64,000 nucleotides of DNA from Bacteroidales bacterium. Its GTDB lineage: Bacteria; Bacteroidota; Bacteroidia; Bacteroidales; UBA932. This document shows positions 36,774-46,329 of the stretch, one piece after another. A model generated the notes under the pieces. That model was not told the DNA's origin. It ran no database searches and saw only the letters and a program-made list of their open reading frames with translations. The stretch lies in contig JAFQAR010000040.1 of NCBI GenBank assembly GCA_017399905.1, positions 35,680 through 99,679 on the forward strand, in the 5' to 3' direction. Every line of letters starts with the position of its first letter. The first letter of the stretch is position 1. The position numbers were made by a program, and so were the translations under genes.

Positions 36774-37886
36774 TCACTTCCTGACGATTATTCTTTCTAT
36801 ACGGCGGGGAACTGATGTAAGGATTTCATAAGGAATCGTTCCGAGGAGTCGTGCAAGCTCCATAATGGTAGGATCCTCACCGAATATTGTGACCGTATCA
36901 CCGACCTTTACGTCGATTCCGGTCACATCCAGCATCGACATGTCCATGCAGATGTTTCCGATTGTCGGAACTCTGTGCCCGTTGACACTGAATGAACCTC
37001 TGCCTCCGCTCAGATGGCGGTCAAGTCCGTCAGCATAGCCTACGGGAATCGTCGCGACGACAGTTCCTTCCTCAGCAATCTTGCCACGTCTTCCATAACC
37101 GATGGTTCCGTCTTCCGGCCTCAAGGTCTTGATCTGAAGAATCTTGCATTTGAATGAGGCTACCGGTGAAAGACGGGTGCCCGGAATGGCGCTGACGCCG
37201 TATATTCCGATACCAAGGCGGACCATGTCGAACTGATATTGAGGGAAACGCTCGATACCTGCCGAATTGAGAATATGGTAGAGAGGCTTGTAGCCTATAG
37301 AATCCGAGAGACGGTCTGCATTAGCCATGAAAAGACGTATCTGTCCCAATGTGAAATCGTCACATTCCGGATCATCAGCAGCCGCAAGGTGTGAATATAC
37401 AGACTTGACGGTTACCAGACTGCACGTCCTGAGAAAATCCTCAAGCTCTGCAAGTTCGTCAGTCATGAAGCCAAGGCGATGCATTCCTGTGTCGAGCTTC
37501 ACATGAATCGGGAAATTCTTCATTCCCCTCTTCTCAAGAACTTCACAGAGCAGTTTCAGCGAATACATGTTCGGAATGCCTGGTTCAAGACCGTAATTGA
37601 TTATCTGTTCGAAGGAATCAGTTCCTGCAGTAAGCACCATGACAGGAGACTTTATCCCTGCCTGACGCAGCTCAATACCTTCTACAGGATAAGCTACAGC
37701 AAGATAGTCTGCCCCCGCTGATTCCATCAGGGATGCGAATTCCACAGCCCCATGCCCATAGGCGTTCGCTTTCACAAGCACCAGGAGCCTGGTAGACGCA
37801 TCAAGTCTAGACCTGAAATATTTATAATTCTCAAGACAGCTGTCCAGATCGATCTCCAGTCTCGAGAAGTCGCTGTTTATATACAT
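36774..37886 (-). CDS. alr: Alanine racemase
   Basis: A 370-residue PLP enzyme making D-alanine for peptidoglycan. The PLP lysine (Lys39) is in LVKANAYGHGA; other landmarks are KLDTGMHRLGF, the IGYGRRG segment with the catalytic Tyr, and the C-terminal GNICMDMSMLDV. Start at 37886 (MYINSDFSRLEIDL) is preferred to an in-frame ATG at 37919, because the family begins with a short lead before RLEID. Followed closely by the LMW phosphatase gene. Confidence 0.95.
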   Translation of the reverse strand: MYINSDFSRLEIDLDSCLENYKYFRSRLDASTRLLVLVKANAYGHGAVEFASLMESAGADYLAVAYPVEGIELRQAGIKSPVMVLTAGTDSFEQIINYGLEPGIPNMYSLKLLCEVLEKRGMKNFPIHVKLDTGMHRLGFMTDELAELEDFLRTCSLVTVKSVYSHLAAADDPECDDFTLGQIRLFMANADRLSDSIGYKPLYHILNSAGIERFPQYQFDMVRLGIGIYGVSAIPGTRLSPVASFKCKILQIKTLRPEDGTIGYGRRGKIAEEGTVVATIPVGYADGLDRHLSGGRGSFSVNGHRVPTIGNICMDMSMLDVTGIDVKVGDTVTIFGEDPTIMELARLLGTIPYEILTSVPRRIERIIVRK

Positions 37887-37935
37887 ATTATCAATTAAAC
37901 TGTGGTCAAACAGACACACAATGGATTATAAACTG

Positions 37936-37943
37936 CAAAATTA
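37936..37943 (-). promoter_or_regulatory. Promoter -7 box for alr
   Basis: TAATTTTG on the minus strand, about 50 bases before the start at 37886; matches TAnnTTTG. The divergent gap 37887-38079 also carries the box at 37966-37973; nothing else was recognised. Confidence 0.5.
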
Positions 37944-37965
37944 CGAAATATTCTGACAATAATGC

Positions 37966-37973
37966 TACTTTTG
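37966..37973 (+). promoter_or_regulatory. Promoter -7 box for the YugP-type protease gene
   Basis: TACTTTTG matches TAnnTTTG. The ATG is 107 bases downstream, a longer leader than is usual here; no structure was recognised in it. Confidence 0.45.
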
Positions 37974-38079
37974 CAAGTGGTCTGTTTTTTGCACATGTAT
38001 ATCTCTGCCATAACCAGGGGTGCATTGTGTGCAGTTCCGGACAAAATGGCAGGATTATTAACCGTTAAAGTCATCTGAA

Positions 38080-38751
38080 ATGAACATTTGGATCATAATG
38101 ATTGCAATAATGGCCTTGAGCTTCATCGTACAGCAGATGCTCCAGAGCCGTTTCAACAAGTATTCGCAGGTAGGCCTACCTAACGGAATGACAGGTGCGG
38201 ATGTCGCCAGAAAGATGCTTCAGGATCATGGGATATACGACGTGCAGGTCGTTCCGACAAGAGGAATGCTTACCGACCACTTCAATCCTCAGACAAAGAC
38301 CGTCGCTCTCAGCGAGGGAGTATATGCAAGCAGAAGCGTTGCTGCCGCAGCGGTAGCCGCACATGAATGTGGACATGCAGTACAGCATGCGCTCGGATAT
38401 TCGCCTCTGAAATTGCGCTCGGCACTCGTCCCGGTAGTCAATTTCGCTTCAAATATCGTCCAGTGGGTCCTGCTTGCAGGAGTGCTGCTCATGCATGTAT
38501 TCCCAGGACTGCTCTGGTTCGGAATCATACTGTTCGCAATGACGACTTTATTCAGCTTCATCACCCTGCCGGTCGAGATTAATGCCAGCACGAGGGCGGT
38601 AGGATGGCTGACACAGACAGGCATAACAGACGACAGGACCCGTCCTATGGCCGTTGATGCGTTGAAATGGGCCGCATACACCTACGTCATAGCTGCATTG
38701 GGTTCATTGGCGACCCTGCTCTACTACATAGGACTGGCAAGAAGGGACTGA
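38080..38751 (+). CDS. YugP-type membrane zinc metallopeptidase
   Basis: A 223-residue membrane protein: an N-terminal helix (about 2-18), the zinc motif HECGH (His95 to His99) in VAAHECGHAVQHALGY, then three or four helices at about 120-220, including LLWFGIILFAMTTLFSFITLPVEINAS. This matches PF04298 (neutral zinc metallopeptidase, B. subtilis YugP). Substrate is unknown. Upstream of an M16 peptidase in the same direction, 28 bases apart. Confidence 0.9.
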   Translation: MNIWIIMIAIMALSFIVQQMLQSRFNKYSQVGLPNGMTGADVARKMLQDHGIYDVQVVPTRGMLTDHFNPQTKTVALSEGVYASRSVAAAAVAAHECGHAVQHALGYSPLKLRSALVPVVNFASNIVQWVLLAGVLLMHVFPGLLWFGIILFAMTTLFSFITLPVEINASTRAVGWLTQTGITDDRTRPMAVDALKWAAYTYVIAALGSLATLLYYIGLARRD

Positions 38752-38779
38752 CAATCAATCAAAACTAAACTATACTGAA

Positions 38780-41677
38780 ATGAAACGAATCTTATTTATG
38801 GCGGCCGGGGCTGTAATGATGCTCCTCGCTTCCTGCTCGCAGTACAAATATGAGACTGTGGCAGGCGATCCCCTTGGAACGAAGATCTACACCCTTGACA
38901 ACGGGCTTAAGGTCTACATGAGCGTAAACAAGGAAACTCCACGTATCCAGACCTACATCGCAGTGAAGGTGGGCGGAAAGAACGACCCGTCTGAAACCAC
39001 AGGTCTCGCCCATTACTTCGAGCATCTCATGTTCAAGGGTTCCGAAAATTTCGGCACCTCCGACTATGAGGCAGAGAAGCCGCTGCTTGACCAGATAGAG
39101 GCCCTCTTCGAAGTATACCGCAACACCGAAGGAGAGGCAGAAAGAGCTGCAATCTACCACCAGATAGACTCTATCAGCTATCTCGCCTCATCATATTCGA
39201 TCCCTAACGAATATGACAAGCTCATGTCCCTCATCGGTGCGAACGGAACAAATGCCTACACTTCTACAGACATGACCGTTTATGTGGAAGACATCCCGTC
39301 AAACCAGATAGAGAACTGGGCCAGAATCGAAGCTGACAGGTTCATGCACCCTGTAATCCGCGGATTCCACACAGAGCTGGAGACAGTATACGAGGAGAAG
39401 AACATGTCCCTGACCAGAGACTTTCGCAAGGCTCTCGAGGCAATGGACGGAATGCTCTTCCCTGATCATCCATACGGAACACAGACCGTACTCGGCACAC
39501 AGGAGCACCTGAAGAATCCTTCGATAACAAACATCAAGAACTATCACAAGACATATTACGTCCCTAACAATATCGCTATCTGCCTCAGCGGTGACTTCGA
39601 CCCGGACGAAATGGTTGCCGTGATCGAGAAGTATTTTGGTCAGATGGTTCCTAACGAGAACCTCCCTGAACTGAAGCTTGAGACAAAGAGCGTGATAGAG
39701 ACTCCTGTTTCGAAGGACGTATACGGTCTTGATGCGGAAAACATCATGGTAGGCTGGAAATATCCGGGCGCAGGCTCTGACGAAGCCCTCGTAGCCGATG
39801 TAGTGGCATATATCCTGTCAAACGGTTCGGCCGGTCTCATCGACCTCAACCTCAACCAGCAGCAGAAGGTTCTCGGCGCTCAGGCAATGTCATACACCAG
39901 ACCTGACGCAGGAGAATTCATCCTCATGGCCAACCCTAAGCAGGGACAGACTCTTGAAGAGGTAAAGGACCTCCTGCTTGCAGAGATTGCCAAGGTACGC
40001 AACGGAGAGTTTGACGAAGCCCTCATGACAGGAACCATCAATAACCTCAAGCTGTCAATGATGCAGATGCTCGAAGACAATTCAAGCAGGGCGGACATGT
40101 TCGTACAGTCATTCATCAACGGTACCGATTGGGCTGATGACGTCGCTTCAATCGACAAGATGAGCAAGATAACCAAGCAGGACGTGATGGACTGGGCAGG
40201 CAGATATCTCGCCGAGAATAATTACGCTGTAGTCTACAAGCGTCAGGGAGAGGACACAAGCGTCCAGAAGGTATCAGCCCCTAAGATCACTCCGATCAAG
40301 GCGAACAGAGATGCGCAGAGTTCATTCCTGACCGAAATAAAGGGCATTGAGGTAAAGCCTATCGAGCCTGTATTCGTCAACTACGACACCGACATGAAGC
40401 GCTTCAAGGCTGAAGGACTTGACGTTCTTTATGTAAAGAACACACTCAACGACATCGCTGACCTCACATATTCCTTCAACACCGGTACCGAGAACGACCC
40501 TGCACTGAATCTGGCATTCAACTATCTCAGCTATCTTGGAACAGCGACAAGAAGCGCAGAAGATATCGCACAGGAGATGTACCAGCTCGCTTGCTCTTTC
40601 AATCTAAGTTCGGGAAGCACCCAGACCTACATTTCCGTAAACGGACTTGCAGAGAATCTTCCTGCAGCGATGGATATAGTGGAAGACCTTGTGCAGAATG
40701 CTGTTCCTGACGAGAACATCCTCGCAAACCTCAAGGCAGACATGCTCAAGTCACGTACTGATGCAAAGCTCAACCAGTCGAGATGTTTCAGCGCACTCCA
40801 GCGCTATGTTCTCTACGGACCTGAATTCATTGACAAGGTAACTCTAAGCAACGATGAGATCATGGCCATAACATCGGAAGAGCTTATCGACAAGGTACGC
40901 AGTCTGCTCGGATACCAGCATGAAGTCCTTTACTACGGTCCGTCATCAGAGAAACAGCTTTCAGAGCTGCTCAAGAAACACCACAGGACAGGAGCGGACC
41001 TCAAGCCTCTTGAGAAGACATATACCGAATGTATCCCTACTCCATCAAGCAAGGTATATCTCGCGCAGTACGATGCAAAGCAGCTTTATTATCTCCAGTA
41101 TTCGAACAGAGGTGAAAAGCTTGACCTTGAAGCTGAGCCATATCTCGACATGTACAACGAATACTTCGGAGGCGGCATGAACGCCATCGTATTCCAGGAA
41201 ATGAGGGAGGCACGCGGACTTGCATATTCATCAAGCGCCAGACTCATGAAGCCATCCCACAAGGATGATTCGTATATGTACTATGCATTCATCGCCACAC
41301 AGAACGACAAGATGCAGACTGCAATCGAGGCTTTCGACGAAATCATCAACGACATGCCGGAATCGGAGGCTGCCTTCGAAGTTGCAAAGGAAGCATTGAT
41401 AACACGCATACGTACAGCCCGCACAACCGGATATGCCATCCTTGACAGCTATATTTCAGACAGGGACAAAGGCCTTGCAGAACCACGCCAGAAACGTCTC
41501 TACGAGACCGTTCCGAGCCTTACTCTTGAAGATGTGAAGAAGACTCAGGACGAATGGGTAGAAGGCCGTACATACGTTTACGGAATCCTCGGAGACATCA
41601 AGGACCTTGACATGGACTATCTCAAGACACTCGGTCAGATCCAGACTCTTTCTCTCGAAGACATCTTCGGATACTAA
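38780..41677 (+). CDS. M16 family zinc metallopeptidase lipoprotein (pitrilysin-like, two-half)
   Basis: A 965-residue protein with a lipoprotein signal (MMLLASCSQ). The inverted zinc motif HxxEH is present as His78-Tyr-Phe-Glu-His82, with the third ligand likely in ELETVYEEKNM. The C-terminal half repeats the M16 fold without the motif (EMREARGLAYSSSARL), as in full-length pitrilysin-type enzymes. Likely degrades peptides in the periplasm or at the outer membrane. Ends before a strong bidirectional terminator. Confidence 0.93.
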   Translation: MKRILFMAAGAVMMLLASCSQYKYETVAGDPLGTKIYTLDNGLKVYMSVNKETPRIQTYIAVKVGGKNDPSETTGLAHYFEHLMFKGSENFGTSDYEAEKPLLDQIEALFEVYRNTEGEAERAAIYHQIDSISYLASSYSIPNEYDKLMSLIGANGTNAYTSTDMTVYVEDIPSNQIENWARIEADRFMHPVIRGFHTELETVYEEKNMSLTRDFRKALEAMDGMLFPDHPYGTQTVLGTQEHLKNPSITNIKNYHKTYYVPNNIAICLSGDFDPDEMVAVIEKYFGQMVPNENLPELKLETKSVIETPVSKDVYGLDAENIMVGWKYPGAGSDEALVADVVAYILSNGSAGLIDLNLNQQQKVLGAQAMSYTRPDAGEFILMANPKQGQTLEEVKDLLLAEIAKVRNGEFDEALMTGTINNLKLSMMQMLEDNSSRADMFVQSFINGTDWADDVASIDKMSKITKQDVMDWAGRYLAENNYAVVYKRQGEDTSVQKVSAPKITPIKANRDAQSSFLTEIKGIEVKPIEPVFVNYDTDMKRFKAEGLDVLYVKNTLNDIADLTYSFNTGTENDPALNLAFNYLSYLGTATRSAEDIAQEMYQLACSFNLSSGSTQTYISVNGLAENLPAAMDIVEDLVQNAVPDENILANLKADMLKSRTDAKLNQSRCFSALQRYVLYGPEFIDKVTLSNDEIMAITSEELIDKVRSLLGYQHEVLYYGPSSEKQLSELLKKHHRTGADLKPLEKTYTECIPTPSSKVYLAQYDAKQLYYLQYSNRGEKLDLEAEPYLDMYNEYFGGGMNAIVFQEMREARGLAYSSSARLMKPSHKDDSYMYYAFIATQNDKMQTAIEAFDEIINDMPESEAAFEVAKEALITRIRTARTTGYAILDSYISDRDKGLAEPRQKRLYETVPSLTLEDVKKTQDEWVEGRTYVYGILGDIKDLDMDYLKTLGQIQTLSLEDIFGY

Positions 41678-41699
41678 ACAGTCCGGACATACACGCAAA

Positions 41700-41740
41700 A
41701 AAGAAATATCCTGTGGGGCAGACCCACAGGATATTTCTTT
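41700..41740. terminator. Bidirectional terminator between the M16 and M28 peptidase genes
   Basis: Eighteen-base perfect arms (41700-41717 and 41723-41740) with a 5-base loop; A/T-rich ends serve both convergent genes. Confidence 0.88.
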
Positions 41741-41759
41741 TCTATAATCTTCCAGGGTA

Positions 41760-43478
41760 TCACTTCCTTGACGGAACCATGTAAAGGTCAGCCAACGGAA
41801 TCAGTACCATAAGGTCGAGGAACGCAAGCATCGCAACCGCTCCGAAAGCTCCTATTGTCAAAGCCATCGCAAGAGCATAAAGGAAAGAGAATGCATGCAG
41901 AAGGATGAATGTAATCGCCACAGGAAGCCATAACCTGAGCGAAGTCAAATGGTAGAGCGACATCGCCACCGTACCGCAGAACAGCGGGATGAGGAACATA
42001 AGGTTCTCACCTATCGCGAAAAGAAGTACTGCACTCAAGACGAACATGAGGGCAAGGGACGCATAAAGGTGATTGTATGCATATCTCGTGACAGCATTTG
42101 CTATGGCGCTTGCACGCATTGAGCCGGAAACGCCCATCACCACCTTCTGCCTTGACACTATGTATACTGACAGGGTAACCAATGTCATGAGGACAGTAAA
42201 GCCTATCATTGCGGCATTATCGAATGTCACGCCCTGGATTATTCCGAACGGCTTGAAGACAGCACCGGCGATCTTCGCGCATACGAAGGCCATAAGCTCG
42301 CCCAATACCAGGACAAGCACAGCCGAAAGAAGGACAACCAACGAACTTCTGAATACCTTCGAAGCCTTGAGCCTTCCTCTGACACCTTCCAATGCAAAGA
42401 GAAGGAGGAAGAAGACGAATATCACGAGATTGACCACAAGATAGCCTGCCTTGCTGAAACTGATAAGACCTATACCAGGAACGGTAAAGCATGTGGCATC
42501 CCTGTCTGACTTTAGGCTGTCCTTATCCTTATATTCATCCGACCTGAGATATTTCATGGCCACAGGAAGTATCTGGACGCCATAATGCTGGACAGATTTC
42601 TCACTCACGTTGCTGAAATTGTCGAGATCTGTATGATAATGATTGATATCGGCAATGGTTGAGAAATTCATTCCCGGGATATAGTCCTTTACAATCGTAA
42701 AGTCCGTGAAATTAGGCATGAAACCATATACGACAGTTGTCAGGGAATATGTATACGGATATCGCGCAGCATCGGAATAAAGGTCCATGACCTTCTCGTT
42801 TCCAGGTGAGGTTTCGAACAGAAGGGCCGGTCCCCAAGGACCGCGAGCCTCTATATTGATGATGAATCCGACATTGTCGAAGACCTGACGGTCATTCTCC
42901 CATATGGCCTTCATTCCCATCATGCCGACTTCTTCAGCATCGGTAAACAGGACTTTCACGCCCTGCTTCCAATGTTCCCTCTGCTTGAGCAGCTGTGAAA
43001 CGGTCTCCAGAGCCACTCCGACTCCGTAACCGTCATCTGCAGCTCCATACGACCAGACCGTATCCTTTGGCATCGGCTGTGAGTATCGTGAATCATAATG
43101 AGCAACGATCATCATGTACGTGGTCTCGTCGGAAGCCTGAAGCGGTGCAAACTCGGCACACACATCCACAGCATCGAATGTATACCTTACGTGCTTGTTT
43201 TCCGGGCCTGACAGAGAGTCATAACGGAAAGACATGACGGTATCCGCACCCAGGACTGAAAGACGCTCTGTCAGATACTGCCTGACCACAGCCCTCTCCT
43301 CCGGATGAGCGACCGAATGGTGGTCCTTTGAAATGACTTCGATATCCTTGATGACACGTGCGGATGAAAAGCCTTCTGAATCAAGAGGCTTCGGACCCGG
43401 CTGGGTCCAAAGCCCGTATGCAAGAAGACCAGTCAGCACAACAATGACCGCAAGGATCAATGGTCTGAATCTGTTCAT
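41760..43478 (-). CDS. M28 family zinc aminopeptidase with a C-terminal multi-helix membrane domain
   Basis: A 572-residue protein: N-terminal membrane helix (about 5-25), M28 catalytic domain at about 40-310 (MMIVAHYDSRYSQP, SYGAADDGYGVGVALE, LFTDAEEVGMMG, with expected His/Asp/Glu metal ligands), and eight or so helices at about 330-570. The layout resembles eukaryotic Fxna/ERMP1-type aminopeptidases, with the catalytic part outside the cytoplasm. Third gene after the NagB/PIG-L fusion and nagB (5-base gap), a pairing that hints at glycopeptide or peptidoglycan recycling, but that is inference. Confidence 0.88.
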   Translation of the reverse strand: MNRFRPLILAVIVVLTGLLAYGLWTQPGPKPLDSEGFSSARVIKDIEVISKDHHSVAHPEERAVVRQYLTERLSVLGADTVMSFRYDSLSGPENKHVRYTFDAVDVCAEFAPLQASDETTYMMIVAHYDSRYSQPMPKDTVWSYGAADDGYGVGVALETVSQLLKQREHWKQGVKVLFTDAEEVGMMGMKAIWENDRQVFDNVGFIINIEARGPWGPALLFETSPGNEKVMDLYSDAARYPYTYSLTTVVYGFMPNFTDFTIVKDYIPGMNFSTIADINHYHTDLDNFSNVSEKSVQHYGVQILPVAMKYLRSDEYKDKDSLKSDRDATCFTVPGIGLISFSKAGYLVVNLVIFVFFLLLFALEGVRGRLKASKVFRSSLVVLLSAVLVLVLGELMAFVCAKIAGAVFKPFGIIQGVTFDNAAMIGFTVLMTLVTLSVYIVSRQKVVMGVSGSMRASAIANAVTRYAYNHLYASLALMFVLSAVLLFAIGENLMFLIPLFCGTVAMSLYHLTSLRLWLPVAITFILLHAFSFLYALAMALTIGAFGAVAMLAFLDLMVLIPLADLYMVPSRK

Positions 43479-43483
43479 ATCGG

Positions 43484-44278
43484 TTAAAGAAGATTAGACT
43501 TCTCGATATCCTTGAAATATCTGTAGGTATTTACCTTGAGTTCTCCGACAGCAAGTTCGTCTGCTACGATGATTCCGTGCGGATGAGCCTGAAGAGCTGA
43601 AAGGGTACAAGCCTGTGAGTACGCGCCTTCGATTGCAGCCTTGAGCGCATTTGCCTTCTTATGACCGAAAGCAAGGACAAGGACCTCCTTTGCATCCATG
43701 ACAGTTCCGACACCCACTGTGAGAGCTGTAGTAGGCACCTTGCTGATGTCGCCGTCAAAGAAGCGTGAGTTCACGAGGATGGTATCGTATGTAAGGCTCT
43801 TGATCCTTGTACGAGAAACAAGTGATGAATAAGGCTCGTTGAAGGCAAGATGTCCGTCCTCGCCTACTCCGCCCATGAAAAGGTCGATACCGCCGGCAGC
43901 CACGATCTTGGCCTCATACGCAGCACATTCAGCCTCAAGGTCCTCAGCGTTTCCGTTAAGGATGTTTATGTTCTCCTTAGGTACATCCACATGGTCGAAG
44001 AAGTTTCTTGCCATGAACGAATGGTAGCTTTCAGGATGCTCCTCAGGAAGTCCGACATACTCGTCCATATTGAATGTGATGACATTCTTGAATGAAACCT
44101 CACCTGCCTTGTACATGCGGATAAGTTCCTGGTATGTAGCGACAGGGGTACCTCCTGTAGGAAGTCCAAGTACGAACGGCTTGTCGGTAACGGCAGCCTT
44201 GGCCTTGATTCTTGATACGATGTAGCGCGCAGCCCATACCGAGCCGTTTGCACTGTTCTGTTCAATGATAACTCTCAT
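43484..44278 (-). CDS. nagB: Glucosamine-6-phosphate deaminase
   Basis: A 264-residue enzyme of normal size. Converts glucosamine 6-phosphate to fructose 6-phosphate and ammonia. All catalytic landmarks are intact: [26 protein letters not shown], and [14 protein letters not shown] with the His and Asp seen in active NagB. Lies 12 bases after the NagB/PIG-L fusion gene, so the two NagB-type proteins are made together. Confidence 0.96.
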   Translation of the reverse strand: MRVIIEQNSANGSVWAARYIVSRIKAKAAVTDKPFVLGLPTGGTPVATYQELIRMYKAGEVSFKNVITFNMDEYVGLPEEHPESYHSFMARNFFDHVDVPKENINILNGNAEDLEAECAAYEAKIVAAGGIDLFMGGVGEDGHLAFNEPYSSLVSRTRIKSLTYDTILVNSRFFDGDISKVPTTALTVGVGTVMDAKEVLVLAFGHKKANALKAAIEGAYSQACTLSALQAHPHGIIVADELAVGELKVNTYRYFKDIEKSNLL

Positions 44279-44290
44279 CTATTCAGTCAT

Positions 44291-46207
44291 TTAAAAAAGT
44301 TTCACAAACACTTCGATAGCCTGATACTCGGCCATACCCAATTCGTTGTACAGACGTGCTGTATTCTGAGTCCTCTCCTCTGCCCTCTGCCAGAATTCAC
44401 GTGGGTCCTCACCTGGGAACGGCACGATGTCCTTCTGTGAAAGGTGCCTGTAGATGGCATGACGCTTCTTGATCACTTCATCCGGACTGAGCGGAACCGC
44501 CATGTCCACCTTTCCGAGCTCCCACTCCATCCATGCGCCTCTGTAGAGCCATACATGGCACTCCTTGAGCCACTCTTCACCCTGAAGCTGGTTCAATGCC
44601 TCAAGCACAGCCTCCGTACATACGCGATGCGTACCATGAGGGTCGGCAAGGTCACCGGCAAGATATATCTGGTGAGGCTTCACTTCCTGAAGCAGCTTCA
44701 CTATTATGTCGATATCCGCCTGGGTACGCTCACCCTTCTTGATTCCTCCTGTCTCGTAGAAAGGAAGATTGAGGAAGTGGCAGTTAGTCTTGTCGTTGAG
44801 TCCGAAGGAGCGAACCGCACTCTTCGCTTCAGCACGACGGATAGCACCCTTGAGGTTGAGAAGCGCCCTTGGTTCAGGCTGTCCCGGCTTCTTTGATGCG
44901 ATGATTTCCTTAACTTCGTCAAAACGGTCACCGAAACCAAGTTCATTTGCTGCATCCATATGCTGGAGCACCACGTCATCATGTACTGCGACATTTCCTG
45001 AAGTCTCATATGCCACATGAACATCATGGCCCTGCTCGGCGAGACGGATGAATGTACCGCCCATAGAGATGACATCATCGTCCGGATGCGGCGAGAAGAT
45101 CACCACCCTCTTAGGGAATGGAGACGAAGGAACAGGACGTGTGCTGTCATCAGCACCCGGCTTTCCGCCCGGCCATCCCGAAATCGTATGCTGGAAATCG
45201 TTGAATACCTTTATGTTGATCTTGTCATAAGGACCATGCTGTTCGAGAAGTTCGCCAAGGCCGTTTGCAAGATAATCTCCCTGAGTAAGCTTAAGGATCG
45301 GCTTATGAACCTGCTCGCAAAGCCATACCACAGCCTTGCGGATGAATTTAGGTGTCCATTCGCAAGGACCTACAAGCCATGGAGCGACATTTCTTGTAAG
45401 GAGGCTGGCAGAGTTCTCATCCACATAGAATGAAATGTTGCCATGTCTCTGAAGGAATGAAGCAGGACATGAAGGATCCATCTTGTCCTCGACAATCTTC
45501 TTGACCACCTGGGCCTTGTCTTCACCCCATCCTATCAGACAGATCTTCTTTGCCGACATCATAGTCCTGATGCCCAATGCAATCGCCTTGTCAGGGGTCT
45601 CATTCATGTCACCGGCAAAATTCTTTGCCTGCCTTTTTCTTGATCCGTATGGAAGAAGCACTGTCCTTGTACGGCTGTTCTCCGATGCTCCGGCTTCGTT
45701 GAAACCGATCTGGCCCTTCTCTCCCGTACCCATCACGAGGAGGTCAAGTCCTGATGCCATCTCATCATATTTTGCACAGAATTCAGATACAGCATCGCTG
45801 TCGAGGATTTCTGTAAGCTTCGGAATGTAAACGTTCTCTTTCTTCACATCCACTTTTGCCACGAGTTCCTCATAAAGCCGTCTGTTGCGGCTCTGGCTGT
45901 CTGCTGGTGCAGGATAATATTCGTCGATACTATATATCTCGACATTCGCAAATGACACTTCTCCTGCCTTGTAAAGAGCAACGAGAGCCCTGTAAAGCTC
46001 GACTGGAGACGATCCTGTAGTAAGTCCTAACTTGAACACACCTTCGCTTGCATTGATTTTCGCAGCGATGTTACGCGCAAGCTGAGCACTTGCAACTTCC
46101 TCATCCTCAAATATATGAGCCGGTATCCTCTCATATGAATGTTTGATACCGTTAGGAAGACCGGCCTCTATCAGGCCACCGTCTTTAGGCAAAGTAAACT
46201 TCTTCAT
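44291..46207 (-). CDS. NagB-like/PIG-L (LmbE) deacetylase fusion protein
   Basis: A 638-residue two-domain protein. Residues about 30-290 are NagB-like (GLTTGSSPVELYRALV, IYSIDEYYP), but the active-site motif reads GTGEKGQIGFNEAG: the Asp and His of GVGxDGHIAFNEP are Lys164 and Gln166, so normal deaminase activity is doubtful. Residues about 367-560 are a PIG-L/LmbE zinc deacetylase with SPHPDDDV (374-378 holding HPDDD) and DPHGTHRVC. Bacteroidetes carry this fusion beside authentic nagB, as here. It may deacetylate an amino-sugar derivative and use the N-terminal part for binding; function unproven. Confidence 0.9.
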   Translation of the reverse strand: MKKFTLPKDGGLIEAGLPNGIKHSYERIPAHIFEDEEVASAQLARNIAAKINASEGVFKLGLTTGSSPVELYRALVALYKAGEVSFANVEIYSIDEYYPAPADSQSRNRRLYEELVAKVDVKKENVYIPKLTEILDSDAVSEFCAKYDEMASGLDLLVMGTGEKGQIGFNEAGASENSRTRTVLLPYGSRKRQAKNFAGDMNETPDKAIALGIRTMMSAKKICLIGWGEDKAQVVKKIVEDKMDPSCPASFLQRHGNISFYVDENSASLLTRNVAPWLVGPCEWTPKFIRKAVVWLCEQVHKPILKLTQGDYLANGLGELLEQHGPYDKINIKVFNDFQHTISGWPGGKPGADDSTRPVPSSPFPKRVVIFSPHPDDDVISMGGTFIRLAEQGHDVHVAYETSGNVAVHDDVVLQHMDAANELGFGDRFDEVKEIIASKKPGQPEPRALLNLKGAIRRAEAKSAVRSFGLNDKTNCHFLNLPFYETGGIKKGERTQADIDIIVKLLQEVKPHQIYLAGDLADPHGTHRVCTEAVLEALNQLQGEEWLKECHVWLYRGAWMEWELGKVDMAVPLSPDEVIKKRHAIYRHLSQKDIVPFPGEDPREFWQRAEERTQNTARLYNELGMAEYQAIEVFVKLF

Positions 46208-46232
46208 TGTTTGTTGGAAAATTTAAGCATCT

Positions 46233-46240
46233 ACAAATGT
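46233..46240 (-). promoter_or_regulatory. Promoter -7 box for the NagB/PIG-L - nagB - M28 operon
   Basis: TACATTTG on the minus strand, 25 bases before the ATG at 46207, with a TTG about 20 bases further upstream. Confidence 0.6.
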
Positions 46241-46269
46241 AATGATTTATTTCTACAGAAACAACAGGA

Positions 46270-46303
46270 AAACGGCATGGTGCGATGATGCTCCATGCCG
46301 TTT
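46270..46303 (-). terminator. Terminator of the uxaB-uxaA operon
   Basis: Eleven-base perfect arms (46270-46280 and 46293-46303), a 12-base loop, and a T-rich continuation on the minus strand; 26 bases after the uxaA stop. Confidence 0.75.
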
Positions 46304-46329
46304 CAGACAAATATATTCCGGTATGTCCG

